A DNA stretch of 64,000 bases from Rhizophagus irregularis. Lineage: Eukaryota > Glomeromycota > Glomeromycetes > Glomerales > Glomeraceae. The notes beneath the pieces were generated by a model, which had not been told where the DNA came from, did no database searches, and was given only the letters and a program-made list of their open reading frames with translations. The DNA is taken from positions 2,380,501 to 2,444,500 of the forward strand of contig NC_089460.1 in the NCBI RefSeq assembly GCF_026210795.1, read 5' to 3'. A program made the position numbers and the translations under genes. Numbering within the stretch: the first letter of the stretch is position 1; every line of letters begins with the position of its first letter. Shown piece after piece: positions 1 to 11,089 of this stretch.

Positions 1-302
1 ATACTGTGCAAATCTCATTGTAATACTGGATTAACATAGGAATAATTCATTAATAAAAAAGGATCGTTACATTACCCTAAATATATCTTGCATATATCTT
101 AGTAATGATGTAATAATACCTCACAAAAATTTAAAATTTCTGCAAAGTAGCACTAACTAATAGAGTAAAATTTGAGTAGCAGATGTTTAAAGAGGAAACA
201 TCTTCATAAGATGAGAGTTTCTATACTATCTAATGCTACTTTTCGCCCATTTACTACTACGCTTTTGTCATTTCTATTCTAAAAAATTATATTAACGCAA
301 GA
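1..302. other. AT-rich leader without a recognisable gene
   Basis: No open frame, repeat unit or inverted repeat that I can support. The last eight bases (295-302, ACGCAAGA) are the left target duplication of the next element. Confidence 0.5.
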
Positions 303-746
303 TAGTGTTCCAATCCGTCAATCCCCCATCCGTATCCGTCATCGGATATCTGTCGTTTTTGGATATCCGTCATTTCAGATATCTGTACATACAGATAGGA
401 CGGATCACGGATATCCGTGACAGATTGATGGATCCCATCCGATCCCATCCGAATTAAACGGATCATCCAGATAATCCAATTTTTACTACATAATTCTGGT
501 CAAATCTGTAATGCTGGCCAGAATGATAAAAAATTTTTTTTTTCAACTTTGTGTTATACAAATGTTACACAACATAATTCGGGCTAGCACTATGAATTCG
601 GCCCGATTTAAAATTCAACGGATATCCGAGATTATCCTTCATGGATATCCGTCATGTCAGATATCCGTACATACGGATAAGACGGATCACGGATATCTGA
701 AAGTGGCGGATGACGGATGACGGATTATCCACGGATTGTAACACTA
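303..746. mobile_element. Short TIR element (MITE) with GGATATCCGT subterminal repeats
   Basis: The ends are inverted: TAGTGTTCCAATCCGT at 303 and ACGGATTGTAACACTA ending at 746. They are flanked by an 8-bp direct repeat with one mismatch, ACGCAAGA (295-302) and ATGCAAGA (747-754). Inside, degenerate copies of GGATATCCGT and its variants fill both ends, and no gene is present. Eight-base duplications fit hAT-like or KDZ-like transposases, and the subterminal repeats resemble those of the larger element at 17486-20199, so this may be a short non-autonomous relative. The small frame at 511-720 is repeat sequence and not a gene. Confidence 0.7.
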
Positions 747-939
747 ATGCAAGAGATGAGTGATTTTGGATATACAGTCAACTCTCTTTATAGTCACACA
801 TTTGGGACAGTCCATATTTGGTGATTATAAAGAGATGTGACTATATAAAAAATTTCTTATATTTGTATAACATAATTCTGGCCAAAAATTAACATGATTT
901 TAGCCAGAATTATACTTAAAACTTTATTGTATCGTAACT

Positions 940-1456
940 TCGCCAATATTAATCGTAGAGAGATGATTTTACCGCCATTCGATTCGTCTTGATGAGACGG
1001 TTCTAATGGTATAAAATACATAGAAATCCAATCACTAGATTAATTTCCGAAATTAAAAAAATATTAATGGTTTTTGTGTAATAACTCTGTCAATATTGAT
1101 CCTAGAAAGATGATCTTACTACCATTCGATTCGTCTTGATGAGACGAATCTAATGGTATATGATACATCGAAATCCAATCACTAGATCGATTTCCGAAAT
1201 TAAAAAAATATTAAATGGTTTTTAAGTAATAACTCCGTCAATATTGATCACAGAGAGATGAGCTTACCACCATTCGATTCGTCTCGATGAGGCGATTCCA
1301 ACGAGCTATAAATCGTCTTTTTACAATCACTAGGTACCGAGAAATCTAGCAAAATGTTAAATGGCGCAGTAAACGTAAATCAAGAAATATTATAATGCCG
1401 ATGTTTAACATTTTGTTGAATAACTCGTCAGACAGTGATCGGAAAAGGATAAAACT
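940..1456. repeat. ~147-bp tandem repeat, units 1-3 and left part of unit 4
   Basis: Three units carry GTCAATATTGATC, then an (A/G)AGATGA block, then CCATTCGATTCGTCTTGATG and a related continuation. The CCATTCG landmark falls at 975, 1122 and 1270. A fourth unit starts near 1410 but is cut at 1456 by the LINE, and resumes at 9280 with its CCATTCG landmark at 9300. The motif is partly palindromic (GATTCGTC...GACGAATC) and recurs in other repeats of the window. Confidence 0.8.
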
Positions 1457-1567
1457 GTTCTGCTCACTTGACAATATTTACGGAAAAATAAAAAATTTTT
1501 TTTCGAAGTTTTTTATTACTTTTTCTTTATATTTTCTTTATTTTAGATAACTACGACACTCTACGAC

Positions 1568-3591
1568 ATGGCTAAAGATAACAAGAAACAAAATAACAAG
1601 TCTAACAAAGATACTACTTCTAAACGTCCTGCCTCTAGCTCTCCAACAGGCAACATTTCTGGTCAAGGTCCCGCTATATCTGACCCTTCGAACACTCCAC
1701 CTTTGACCACCTTTACTAACAAACGTACCAGAGTCAGTGCTGAGGACTCTGTCATGGATGTTAATAAACCTCTCACGCCTCCTGGCCCTGTTGAGACAAC
1801 TTCCGCTGAGATACTTTCTCAACCCGATACCTCTTCTCTTGACGCTTCTCAACACGCCCCTGCTAACAATAATGATAAAGGCAAAAGTCCAGAAATTACT
1901 CCCGCAGTTTCCTTCCCAGAACGTGCTGCCTTCCCGGACGCGTCCCAAGCTGCAGTACAATCTCAACCTACACTTTATTATGCCTTGGCCGCTCCTAATG
2001 ACGTCGAAGGCTTTTGGACTCACTTCGCTTCGAACTGCGACGCGTGCGATGCGGTTGATCGACAACTTTTCTTGTTCTCCTCTTATGGTAGTCGTGCCAC
2101 GTGTAGTGGATCCAACGATTTGAAGAGGATCATCGTACACTTCTGGAAAAAGGAAGATCTTGACAAAGCCACAGCTTCCCCTATGAATTCTTTGTTCGGC
2201 TTACACTTCCATGCATATGACCCCAAGGCTATTAAGGCAGACGAACACGCACGTACCCTGGTGGTTACTGATATTCCCCTTTTCATTACTGACGTGCTTT
2301 TGCGTGGCACCTTCTCCCGTTATGGCAATATTACTCGCTGCCATACCCGTTTATCTAAACTTTATCGTACTGCATACATTACCTTTGAATCTACTGGTGC
2401 ATTACAGAATCTCGATTCTATTTGGGGCGTCCTTTGTGGTGGACATTGCTTACGCATCTGCCCCGCTACTTTTTCACCTGACCAACGCGCTGAAAGATGC
2501 GCTTATGTTGCTTTACTTGCCGGTCTTCCGCGTGGTACTATTGCGGTCGATCTTGCCGAAATCGCTGAGGAAATTTCCGCTAAATCTATTAATGTTCCCT
2601 TCTCTATGAATTCTTATAATCCCAAGCCTTATGCCTATTGCCATTTTGCCTCTGAAACAGCTATGGAAAATGCAAAATCTATTTCATGCACCCTCAAGAA
2701 TGTTGGCCTTACCTGGCATGCTCTGGATGAAGTCACTTCTCTTTGTCATCGATGTGGTCACCCTCATTGTAACCCTGATCGATGTGGTTCTTCATCTAGA
2801 TCTAATCGCCCTTCTCGCCCTTGGCAATCTAATGATAAATTACGTGCTTTATATAATAAACACTTACCTCCTTCCCATCCTGCTAAATGACATAATCGTT
2901 TTGCCCGCCCTGATAATAACAATGATGGACATCGCCATACTAGTGTTTCTCACCATCGTTCTAATTCCAGACCTAATAATCGACAACAATCTCATTCTCG
3001 CTCCCAACGCCGACCATGGAATCACGATAATCTTAATAATAAGAATAACAATAATCAGCATCGTCGTATTCCTGATGCAAATGAACTTGATCACTATGCT
3101 GATGGCATGGATGTTACATACCCGCTCCTCCTACTGTGCTTACTGATTGGAAATCTATTGGTGCTGCTCTTGAAAAAGTAGTGGAAGAATTAGCCCTCCT
3201 TACCACACAATTTGCTACCATGAACACCCGCATCACCCATTTGGAATCTGCTATGGCTGCTCGTGCTCCTGTTCCAGGACCTTTTGTCGCTAAACCACCT
3301 TCCTACATCCCTTCCTCTATGCAAGGATGGGATGATTCAGTGAACCATACTAATAACAATATTCTTGTTGATATTAATTCTCCTCCTTTACAATCAATAA
3401 GTGGATTTACCCCAATTCCTCAATTTGCTCCTATTCCACCTTCCAATGTCGCTCCTTCCTCTTCTATTGATATGGAACAGCGTCTCTCCTCTCTTTCTGA
3501 TACTGTTGCCTCTTTGGCTGGTTCGATTAAAGAAGGAATCCAACAAAACAACCTCATCTTAGCTCGCCAACATGGCCAAGCTAATCAATAA
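1568..3591 (+). pseudogene. LINE ORF1 (RRM/zinc-finger/coiled-coil nucleic-acid-binding protein), broken
   Basis: The frame opens at ATG 1568 and runs 440 codons to a TGA at 2888-2890. Residues ~1-110 are Ser/Pro/Thr-rich. About residues 220-300 look like an RRM fold (TLVVTDIPLFI, then a YITFES strand). Near the end is CHRCGHPHCNPDRCG, a Cys/His cluster. The same frame continues past the TGA as an Asn/His/Arg-rich stretch to about 3115, where a frameshift leads into the 3136-3591 frame: a helical, coiled-coil-like C-terminus (KVVEELALLTTQF) and a final TAA. The intact protein would be ~670 residues. CGA to TGA would explain the stop. LINE ORF1 proteins bind element RNA; that role is inferred from family. 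Confidence 0.8.
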
Positions 3592-3641
3592 TTGTTCTCT
3601 TTCTTTCCTTTTCTTTATTACCGTTTTATCAGTTTGTAATA

Positions 3642-6600
3642 ATGATGGACAACAAAAAACATAATTTTTCTCCCCACCCTTCTCCCCTTATTAAATTTGG
3701 TCAAATTAATGTTAATGGATTATGTTCCCCTGTTCAACAACAACATTTGCTTAATTTTTTTCTTCATTCTTCTTTTGGTGCTCTATCTGTTAATGATACT
3801 CACCTTTCCCCTTCAAATACTAAATTTATTTTTAAAAATGAACACTCCCAACATCATTTTTGGTCCTATTGGGCCTGTTCATCCTCCTCTCGTCCTCATG
3901 ATGGTGTTGGCATTTTATTACGTAACCCCCTTCATAAACATGTTCAAACAATCGATCCTTGGAAAGGTCGACTTCTTAAATTAGATTTATTTTTTCATCA
4001 AATTAAAATCTCTATTATTTCTATATATTATCCCCTTCTGGTTCTATTCATCAATCTATTTGCAATGATCTTATTGCCAAACTTCTTTCTTGGCTTGATC
4101 ATGCACGTACTAATAATTATTTTGTAATAATACTTGGTAACTTCAATATTGATGAAATTGCTCATTCTAATTATCCCCCCAATCATTTTAAACTCCTTCG
4201 TTTACTTTCTTCTCAATTTTTTACCGATCATCAAGCCCATTCTTCTATTGATGGTCCTGATCCTACCTTTTTTCATGATAATGGATCTTCTAGACTGGAT
4301 TATATCTGGTCTTCACCTGGTTTTCCCGCTCCTGGTTTCTTTTCGCAAGTGGTTACTTGCCCCAATCTCCTTGATCGTCCTTTTACAGATCACAAAGTTC
4401 TTACAACTGTTTTTGACTTCAGTTCTTGTCTGGCTATTTTAGCTAAATCTCGTCTTAAACAAAAAAAAGAAATGCGTACTATTTTCTCTTATACTTCCAC
4501 TTCAGTTGAACAATGGAATAATTTTACCACTGAAGTAGATGATTCTCTTAGAGTATATCTAGACAAGCAATATCACACCAATTTTGATTTCTCCTCTCTT
4601 TCTCTTGATCGTATGTGGCATGCATTGAAAGCTGCTATACTCAGTGCTGCAATTGAAACTTTACCCTTTCAAAAAGTCTCCAATACACACCGACATTCGT
4701 ACTCTCCTGAATTAACCAAACTTATTGCCATTAACAAGTTTTTAGATTGATTTTTATATCGTCTTACGGCTCGTTGTCCTAATCGGCCTACTCAACTGTC
4801 GCAAATGACTGCTGCATTGCCTATTCATCTAAAGAACCTTGCATCCTTGCTTCCTGATTATTCAGTTTCTACTTATTCTACAACTCCCATATCTGGATTT
4901 AAATCATTTTTACGATCGCAAAAGAATTTAGTTTCTGCCTTTCTATCTACTAAATTTGCCCAACATCTTACGGACTCTGTGGAGTACTACACTGCATTAC
5001 ATGACGAACACTTTTCGAACTCACTTGGCACTTTTATAGATTCTGCCTTATCAGTAGAAAAACGTTCGATTATTCTCGACCGCGTCCTAGTTGTCCTGGA
5101 TTCTACTCCTACTTTATTAACGGATCCTTCGGATATTAAGCAAGCTGCTATTATTCATTTCCAATCAATTGTTTCTCCTCCGTTGGTCCACTACTCTTCT
5201 ATCGCTTCATTTCCTGTTTGTTGGCAACAAGCTTACATTCCTCTTTCTGATGTGTCTGCCTCATTATATGACCCTGTTTTGGCACCTATTTCTTTACAAG
5301 AATGGTCTGATGTGATTTCTTCCATGCCAAATAACAAAGCTTCTGGCCCTTCAAAAATTTCTTATGAAATGATAAAGCATTTATCCGGTGAAGCCTTGGA
5401 CTTCTCTCTTTTACTTGCGAATACTTGCCTTTCTCGCGGTGATATCCCTGCTGACTGGCGTGAAGCTGTAGTTTATCCTATTCCTAAACCTCACGATTTT
5501 GATGCTCAACTTAAGAACACTCGACCCATTACTCTTCTGGAAATAGTTCGTAAATGTGTAGTTAAGGTCGTCACGAATCGTCTCTCCAACATCCTTGCTG
5601 ATAATAAAATTCTCCAAGGTGGTAATTTTGCTGGTTTACCTGGTGGTTCTACGGATGTCCCTATTAAGATGCTTGATGCGATCATTCATCAACAAAAACA
5701 TGACTCTACTGATGATCAGGAATTATGGATCGTTTCTCAAGATATCTCTAAAGCTTTTGATTCTATGGACTTAAATATGCTTAAATTAGCTTTAGATAGA
5801 TTACATATCCCTGCACTTTTAGTGCGATTTATTTTGAATCTTTTTACACGACGAAATAATAAGATAATTACTTGTCACGGTGATACAGCTGCTTATCGAG
5901 TACGTGTTGGTATCGATCAAGGAGAAATCATTTTCCCCCTTCTATGGGTCATTTATTTGGATCCCTTACTTACTGTTTTAAATCGAGAAGCACGAGATCC
6001 TTTTAAATTAAAATCTTCAGCTCTTTTAAATTATTCTCCACTTGAATTTGAACAACATTCCTTACCAATTTCACATTTAACGTTTATGGATGATTCTACA
6101 CTTATTGCTTCTTCAAAATCTGGAATAGAAGATCGTCTTTCTATTACTGCTGAATTTTATACTTTAAATAATGTTCAAGCCAATTCGGCAAAATATGTCC
6201 TTCTTTCATCCTCTTTCCCTTCTTCAAAGATTACCTTCGAACTTTCACCTTCATGTTTAATTTCCAATACCTTTCTTTCTCTCTCTTCTTTATCTCTTAA
6301 TACCTCTTTTCGCTTTTTAGGTGTTTGGTTTTCCTTATCCGCCTCCTCTGCTTTTGTTCTTAAACAAGCACGCTCTATGGTTAAAGATATGGCTGCTCTT
6401 CTGGGTCCAAAGAAATTATTAGCACAACATGTGGCCTATCTCTATAATGTTGTCCTTCTTCCGCGATTGGAATTTCGTCTTCAAACTACCCTTTTCTCTG
6501 AAAGTACTATTCAATCAATAGTCAAGCCTATGTTTCCAGTACTTAGAAGAAAAGCTGGACTTGCTGCGACTACTCCGTTGGCCTTGTTATTTCTCAAACT

Positions 6601-9028
6601 TCCCTTTTCGATTCAGAATGCCTTTTATCGGTTCCTCTCCTCCCATGTTGCATCATGGCAAAAAATATTTACACATCCTGATTTTAAAGATTTTGCCCTC
6701 TATGCTATCTCCTATCTTCAAGGATATTTGGGTGCTGAAAATTGCCCGACTACTATCAACTTGGAACCATGGTCACAAGTCATTTCTCTTCGGACGCATA
6801 CTTTGTTTAATTCATTATTGTTTTCTTCACGTTTGAATATCACGTGGTCCCTTCCTTTCTGACTTCCGAGGCTGGATTTACAACCAGCTTTGCCACTCCG
6901 GTCCATTCTACCGCATTCTATTTTTCAGACTGCTTGGAAACTCTGGAAAAACTTGAATCTCTTTGTTCTTGCCCAGTTGGTTTCCCCTTGTGGACGTTAT
7001 CTTATGAATTGGCCTGACCTTCGATATCTTGGTCTTGTTGGTCGTAAAGAACGGATTCCTACTTGGTTTAATTTTATTAAAAATAATTTTCTTTCTTCTT
7101 CCTCTTCTTCTTTATTGTTACCTTTGTATTTTATTAATTCTTCTTTTACTCTAGCTTCACCTTGTTTATTAGATCATACTGTTAAAGATTATTATTTTTA
7201 TCCTCAATGGGCTATTAATTTTGATTCTGCAACCCAAACTTTATCCGTAGGCCGTGTCTGTATTACCTACAAGAAACAAAACTCTGCTATCATGTCTCAT
7301 TGGCTCCCTGTATCTTCTTTTGCTGATGAACGATCTTATAATCCTTGTCCTGATTGTTCCTTTAATATCCCCGCTCTATCCAAGAAATCTGCAATCAAAC
7401 AACGCTGTAATAGTGAGAAATGCTTTTTTAATGTAATCTTATCAGATACCATAGGCTATCCTACCAGAAATGCCAAAGTATTTGCGGCTTATCTTCCCAT
7501 AACTTTATCTACTTCATGGAGTTATGCTACTTCTCTGGCTCTTGTTCATTTGACAAACCCGTCTTTACCTACTTCTTCCGCTTTCTCTTCTCCCTTTATG
7601 GATCAGACTGATGATAAAGTTTTGCCACTTTCTGTGCAATCTTTGTATACCGATGGTTCTTTTCATATTGCTACGGACTTTTCACCTTCTTCCATGGCTT
7701 CTGCCTGGCTTGCTCTTGATGATGATGGATTTATCCTTGAATCTTCATCTTTACAAATTTCTTCATGTTTCCCTTCAGCCTTACGTTCTGAGATCTATGC
7801 TGTTATATTAGGGCTAAACGCTTTTTCCCATGGTTCTTCAATCTCTATTTATACTGACTGTAGTCAGTTAATTTCATTATGGAAACGCTTTGTTGATGTT
7901 CCCTTCTCACTGAAGTTGCTTCGTGAACACAATCACCTTATTTAGCTTTCTATTCGACAACTGATCAAAGATCGTAAGCTTATGGTCAATTTGATTAAAG
8001 TCCCTGCTCATGGTGATGATATCTACAATGTACAAGTGGACTCTTTGGCAAAAGCTTCTCATTTGTCTTCGCAACCTACCGTCTCGCCTTTGGCATTTTG
8101 TCATGTCCCATGCTTATTAACTTTTAATTCTTTGCCTATTGACATGAATATTCGGCACTTCCTCCAGTCTATAGCAGATGCTCGCGCACTTTTATCTTTT
8201 TGTTCAATGGAACGATTCACTGCTCTTGGCTCTCCATCACTCTTTGATTGGGCTGGTATATACTTTTGCCTTTCGCAAATTAAAGGTTTTGCTTCGCATA
8301 AGAATGGTCGTCCTGAATTTTAGATCTTCCGTATCAAACTTCTTTTGGATATGCTGCCTACTTTAACTACTCTTCAACAACGCAAACCTTACTTATACTC
8401 TCCGGATTGGCTTTGTCCACAATGCAATTCCGCTCCTGAAGATTTGAACCATCTTTGGACTTGTCCTTATATTCTTCCAGAACTTAATCCATGTTCAACA
8501 CATCGTTCTGAAGTTGTTAAATTCAGAGATTCGTGTCTATCCTCATTTTTGTCCTTGAAACCTTTGGACTCTAATTTCCAAACTGCATTCTCTGCTCTTG
8601 ATTGTTGGAACTATGAAACTCCTTCTTCATTCTGTCTTTGGCTTACTAGAGGATTGTTACCTGCGCATTTGACGAATTTTCTGAAACAATATTTCCCTCT
8701 TTCGGTTATTTATAAGACTATTTCTCCTCTTCTTAACGACTTCCAGATCGAACTATATGGTGAAATTTGGTTATGTCGGAATGTTCTTTTCCATGCTTGG
8801 GAAGAGTCACAGGGTATCTCGGCTGCTTCCAAATTACGTGACCCATCTTCAAATCCTCCTTCTACTGCTATTTCTTCACATATTCACAACTCTTCTTTGG
8901 CGTCAGTTTCTCAGGATTCCTGGATTTCTTGGATATCCTCTTCTATAATTCGGGGTGGATCATGGATCTCGCACTTGGATTTTCTGCGCCGCTTAACAGT
9001 TCAACCTCTTAGGATTTCTTTCTGGTAA
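3642..9028 (+). pseudogene. LINE ORF2 (endonuclease-reverse transcriptase-RNase H), broken
   Basis: ORF2 starts at 3642, about 50 bp after ORF1. The APE-type endonuclease runs from IKFGQINVNG to SRLDYIW and FTDHK; the usual GDFN motif reads GNFN, which may impair catalysis. One base appears lost in a C run near 4031, and the frame then stays constant to 9028 with in-frame stops at about 4748, 6860, 7943 and 8321. The RT domain (~5250-6200) shows ADWREAVVYPIPKP, DISKAFDSMDL and FMDDST (motif C is FMDD rather than the usual FADD/YADD). RNase H (~7650-8070) shows YTDGSF, LRSEIYAV, YTDCSQL and QVDSLAKA. A finger CPQCNSAPEDLNHLWTC follows at ~8420. Stops are consistent with C-to-T type decay. The protein copies LINE RNA into nicked DNA. 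Confidence 0.9.
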
Positions 9029-9279
9029 CGGACTGGATTTTTGGACATTGGATAGTTGACTCACACTGGCCTTCGGGTAAAGTTGGGGTATGCGATTCTG
9101 TAATAGTTTAGTTTTTCTTTACTTTAATTTTATTTTAGTTTAGATTTCTTTACTTGTATGAGTCGTGAAGCTACTCTTTTTATTTTTTATTAGTTTATTT
9201 TCTTATTTTTGTAATATTGTTCGTCCATCTTCGATGTTAAAATATAAATAAAAGATAAAGTCAAAAGACTGTTTGCACA
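9029..9279 (+). other. LINE 3' untranslated region with terminal hairpin
   Basis: This is the 250-bp tail after ORF2. It ends in an A-rich stretch and a perfect short stem-loop AGTC-AAAA-GACT (9259-9270) followed by TGTTTGCACA and the target duplication. A 3'-end hairpin could be the template recognition site for the reverse transcriptase, which is an inference from other LINEs. Confidence 0.6.
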
Positions 9280-9575
9280 GGAAAAGGATAAAACTACCAC
9301 CATTCGATTCGTTTCAGTGAGACGATTCTAACAAGCTATGATACATCTTTGTACGATTATTAGATGCCAAGTTATTTAATATATTCTTTATATAACTGTG
9401 ATTATAAACGGTTTTTTTTAATATAAGATTTTTGAGGATAGGTGTGATAGTGACTATAGATAGTTTGTGACTATATAGGATAGATTTTAATAATAAAGTG
9501 TTTTGAACATTCAACTGGTATGACTATATAGTAGAATGTGACTATAACGGGAGTGACTATAGAGGGAGTTGACTG

Positions 9576-9850
9576 TATATGTGAACAAAATATTGTGATC
9601 ATTTTGGCTGATTAGTTTTTATTTACAACCACTTAATTGATCAGGACCTGGAAAATACTTATATAGGTAAGGTCCCAAAAATATTTTTTATTAGTAGCTC
9701 TAAGCATAGGTTTTTACTATGATCACTAAGCATTATTGATATCTAACCTTAAAAATTATATAAAAATAAGCAAATCAATCTTCTAACCTAATTAAATTTT
9801 TATTATAACACATATAATTTATAAAATATATTTATTAATTTAATATATTT
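9576..9850. other. AT-rich spacer
   Basis: No frame or repeat that I can support between the pogo-like element and the following satellite. Confidence 0.4.
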
Positions 9851-9859
9851 TATTAAATC

Positions 9860-10470
9860 CAATTTTAAATATGATCAATACATTGTGAAGCTAAACTAAA
9901 CATAATATACAAGTAGATTAACAATATTCAATTAATAAAGTTAATAAACAGTAAAAGAAAAATTCGAAATTAATACTATTACAAACAATGTAAATTTCTC
10001 CATAAGTATTATACTTACACCCATAAAAATTAATATGTAAGTAGTTTCGACCTTTGCTGAACAATTTTCAATTAATTTAGAAAGTCGATTTCATTTGGCC
10101 AAAGTGGTGTAATTACGCTCTGACGTTGTAAACGGAGAAATGAAAAATTCGGAAGTTAGTACCATTATGAAAAATGCACATTTCTCCATAAGTATTATAC
10201 CCACACTCATGAAAATTAATATATAAGTAGTTTCGACCTTGCTGAACAACTTTCAATTAATTTAGAAAGTCGATTTCATTTGACTGAAGTGGTGTAATTA
10301 CACTCTGAAGTTATAAACGAAAAAGTGAAAAATTTAAAAGTTATTACCGTTATAAAAATATGCTTTTCTATATAAATATCATACTTAGCCTTATGAGAAT
10401 TAAAATACAAGTAGATTTAACTTGCTGAACAACCTTACTTAAGCATAAAAGACAATTTGATATAAAAAGT
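9860..10470. repeat. ~186-bp tandem satellite, family shared with 30060-31110
   Basis: Units carry GTAGTTTCGACC, TGCTGAACAA, CAATTAATTTAGAAAGTCGA and AAGTGGTGTAATTAC in the same order, with the first landmark near 10037 and 10223 and a diverged one near 10409. The same units recur at 30060-31110, and a single inverted fragment lies near 39450-39510. Confidence 0.75.
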
Positions 10471-10582
10471 GGTGAGTAGTGAAATTATATATTAAAGTAA
10501 AACATATTTACAGTAATTTTATTTAACAAAATAAATAGTATCTTTTTAATTTTTATTAAACTCAGTGTATTATTTTTAGAGT

Positions 10583-10728
10583 AAATTTATTCATCGCACG
10601 TGCGATGCATCATCACTTTCCTTTTTTGTAAATTATTTATGTTGATCAACCTGCTTATACATCGCCACCCCCCTTAAAATGGCAATGATAAATATAAAAA
10701 TTTGCATCGCACGTGCGATAAATAAATT
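10583..10728. mobile_element. Small MITE with paired ATCGCACGTGCGAT palindromes
   Basis: The 14-bp perfect palindrome ATCGCACGTGCGAT occurs at 10593-10606 and 10706-10719, within inverted termini AATTTATTCATCGCACGTGC and its near-inverse. The interior is ~100 bp without coding capacity. Each palindrome contains a CACGTG E-box core. Confidence 0.55.
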
Positions 10729-11089
10729 ATTTCTTATTTTTAATATAAAATTACTATATTATACATGTTGAAAGATAATTAATAAAACATTGAAAAAAAA
10801 AACTGAAATTTCATCAAAAAAAATTTTTGTTTATGTATTTATATAAAATTGTGAAATGCAGTACAAAATCAACACTCACCGTTAGTGAAAACAAAATAAA
10901 AATTAATTATAAATTCAATATATAATATTTTAAAAAGTTCTATAAATATGAAAAATAAGCAACTAAAAACTCTTAGTATTTTAAAATAATACCAAAAATA
11001 TGCAATTTAATTATCTTACATAGTATAAAATTTTCTCAAAATTAAGCATTATAAAATTCTTACATCATAAAATTTTTTTATGTTGGCTA

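Larger units (their letters stand above)
1457..9279 (+). mobile_element. Full-length non-LTR retrotransposon (LINE) with 16-bp target-site duplication
   Basis: GGAAAAGGATAAAACT occurs exactly at 1441-1456 and 9280-9295 and brackets a 7.8-kb block holding two ORFs in LINE order. The 5' leader is about 110 bp. ORF1 has an RRM-like segment and a Cys/His cluster; ORF2 has apurinic endonuclease, reverse transcriptase, RNase H and a C-terminal CCHC-type finger. This matches the I/Tad-like group of RNase H-bearing LINEs. The perfect duplication and long frames indicate a fairly recent insertion, but both ORFs carry stops or shifts, so this copy looks inactive. Confidence 0.9.
775..9575. mobile_element. 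Pogo/Tigger-like TIR element, now hosting a tandem repeat and a LINE
   Basis: The left end CAGTCAACTCTCTTTATAGT begins at 775 after TA. The right end is its near-perfect inverse (CTATAGAGGGAGTTGACTG, ending 9575), followed by TA. A TA duplication with CAGT...ACTG termini is the signature of pogo/Tigger DNA transposons. Extra copies of GTGACTATA lie just inside both ends. Without the nested LINE, the element is about 1 kb and carries no transposase, so it is non-autonomous. That both ends belong to one element is inferred from the matching termini and the continuous repeat between them. Confidence 0.6.

Noticed and set aside
975-1000. Hammerhead-ribozyme-like TTGATGAGACGAA in the tandem repeat
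   Set aside because: The core would need CTGATGA, a stem II and GAAA; stem II is absent and the third part does not fit. The palindrome explains the pattern better.
1538-2140. 200-codon antisense frame opposite LINE ORF1
   Set aside because: Shadow of ORF1 codon bias; no motifs and wrong strand for the element.
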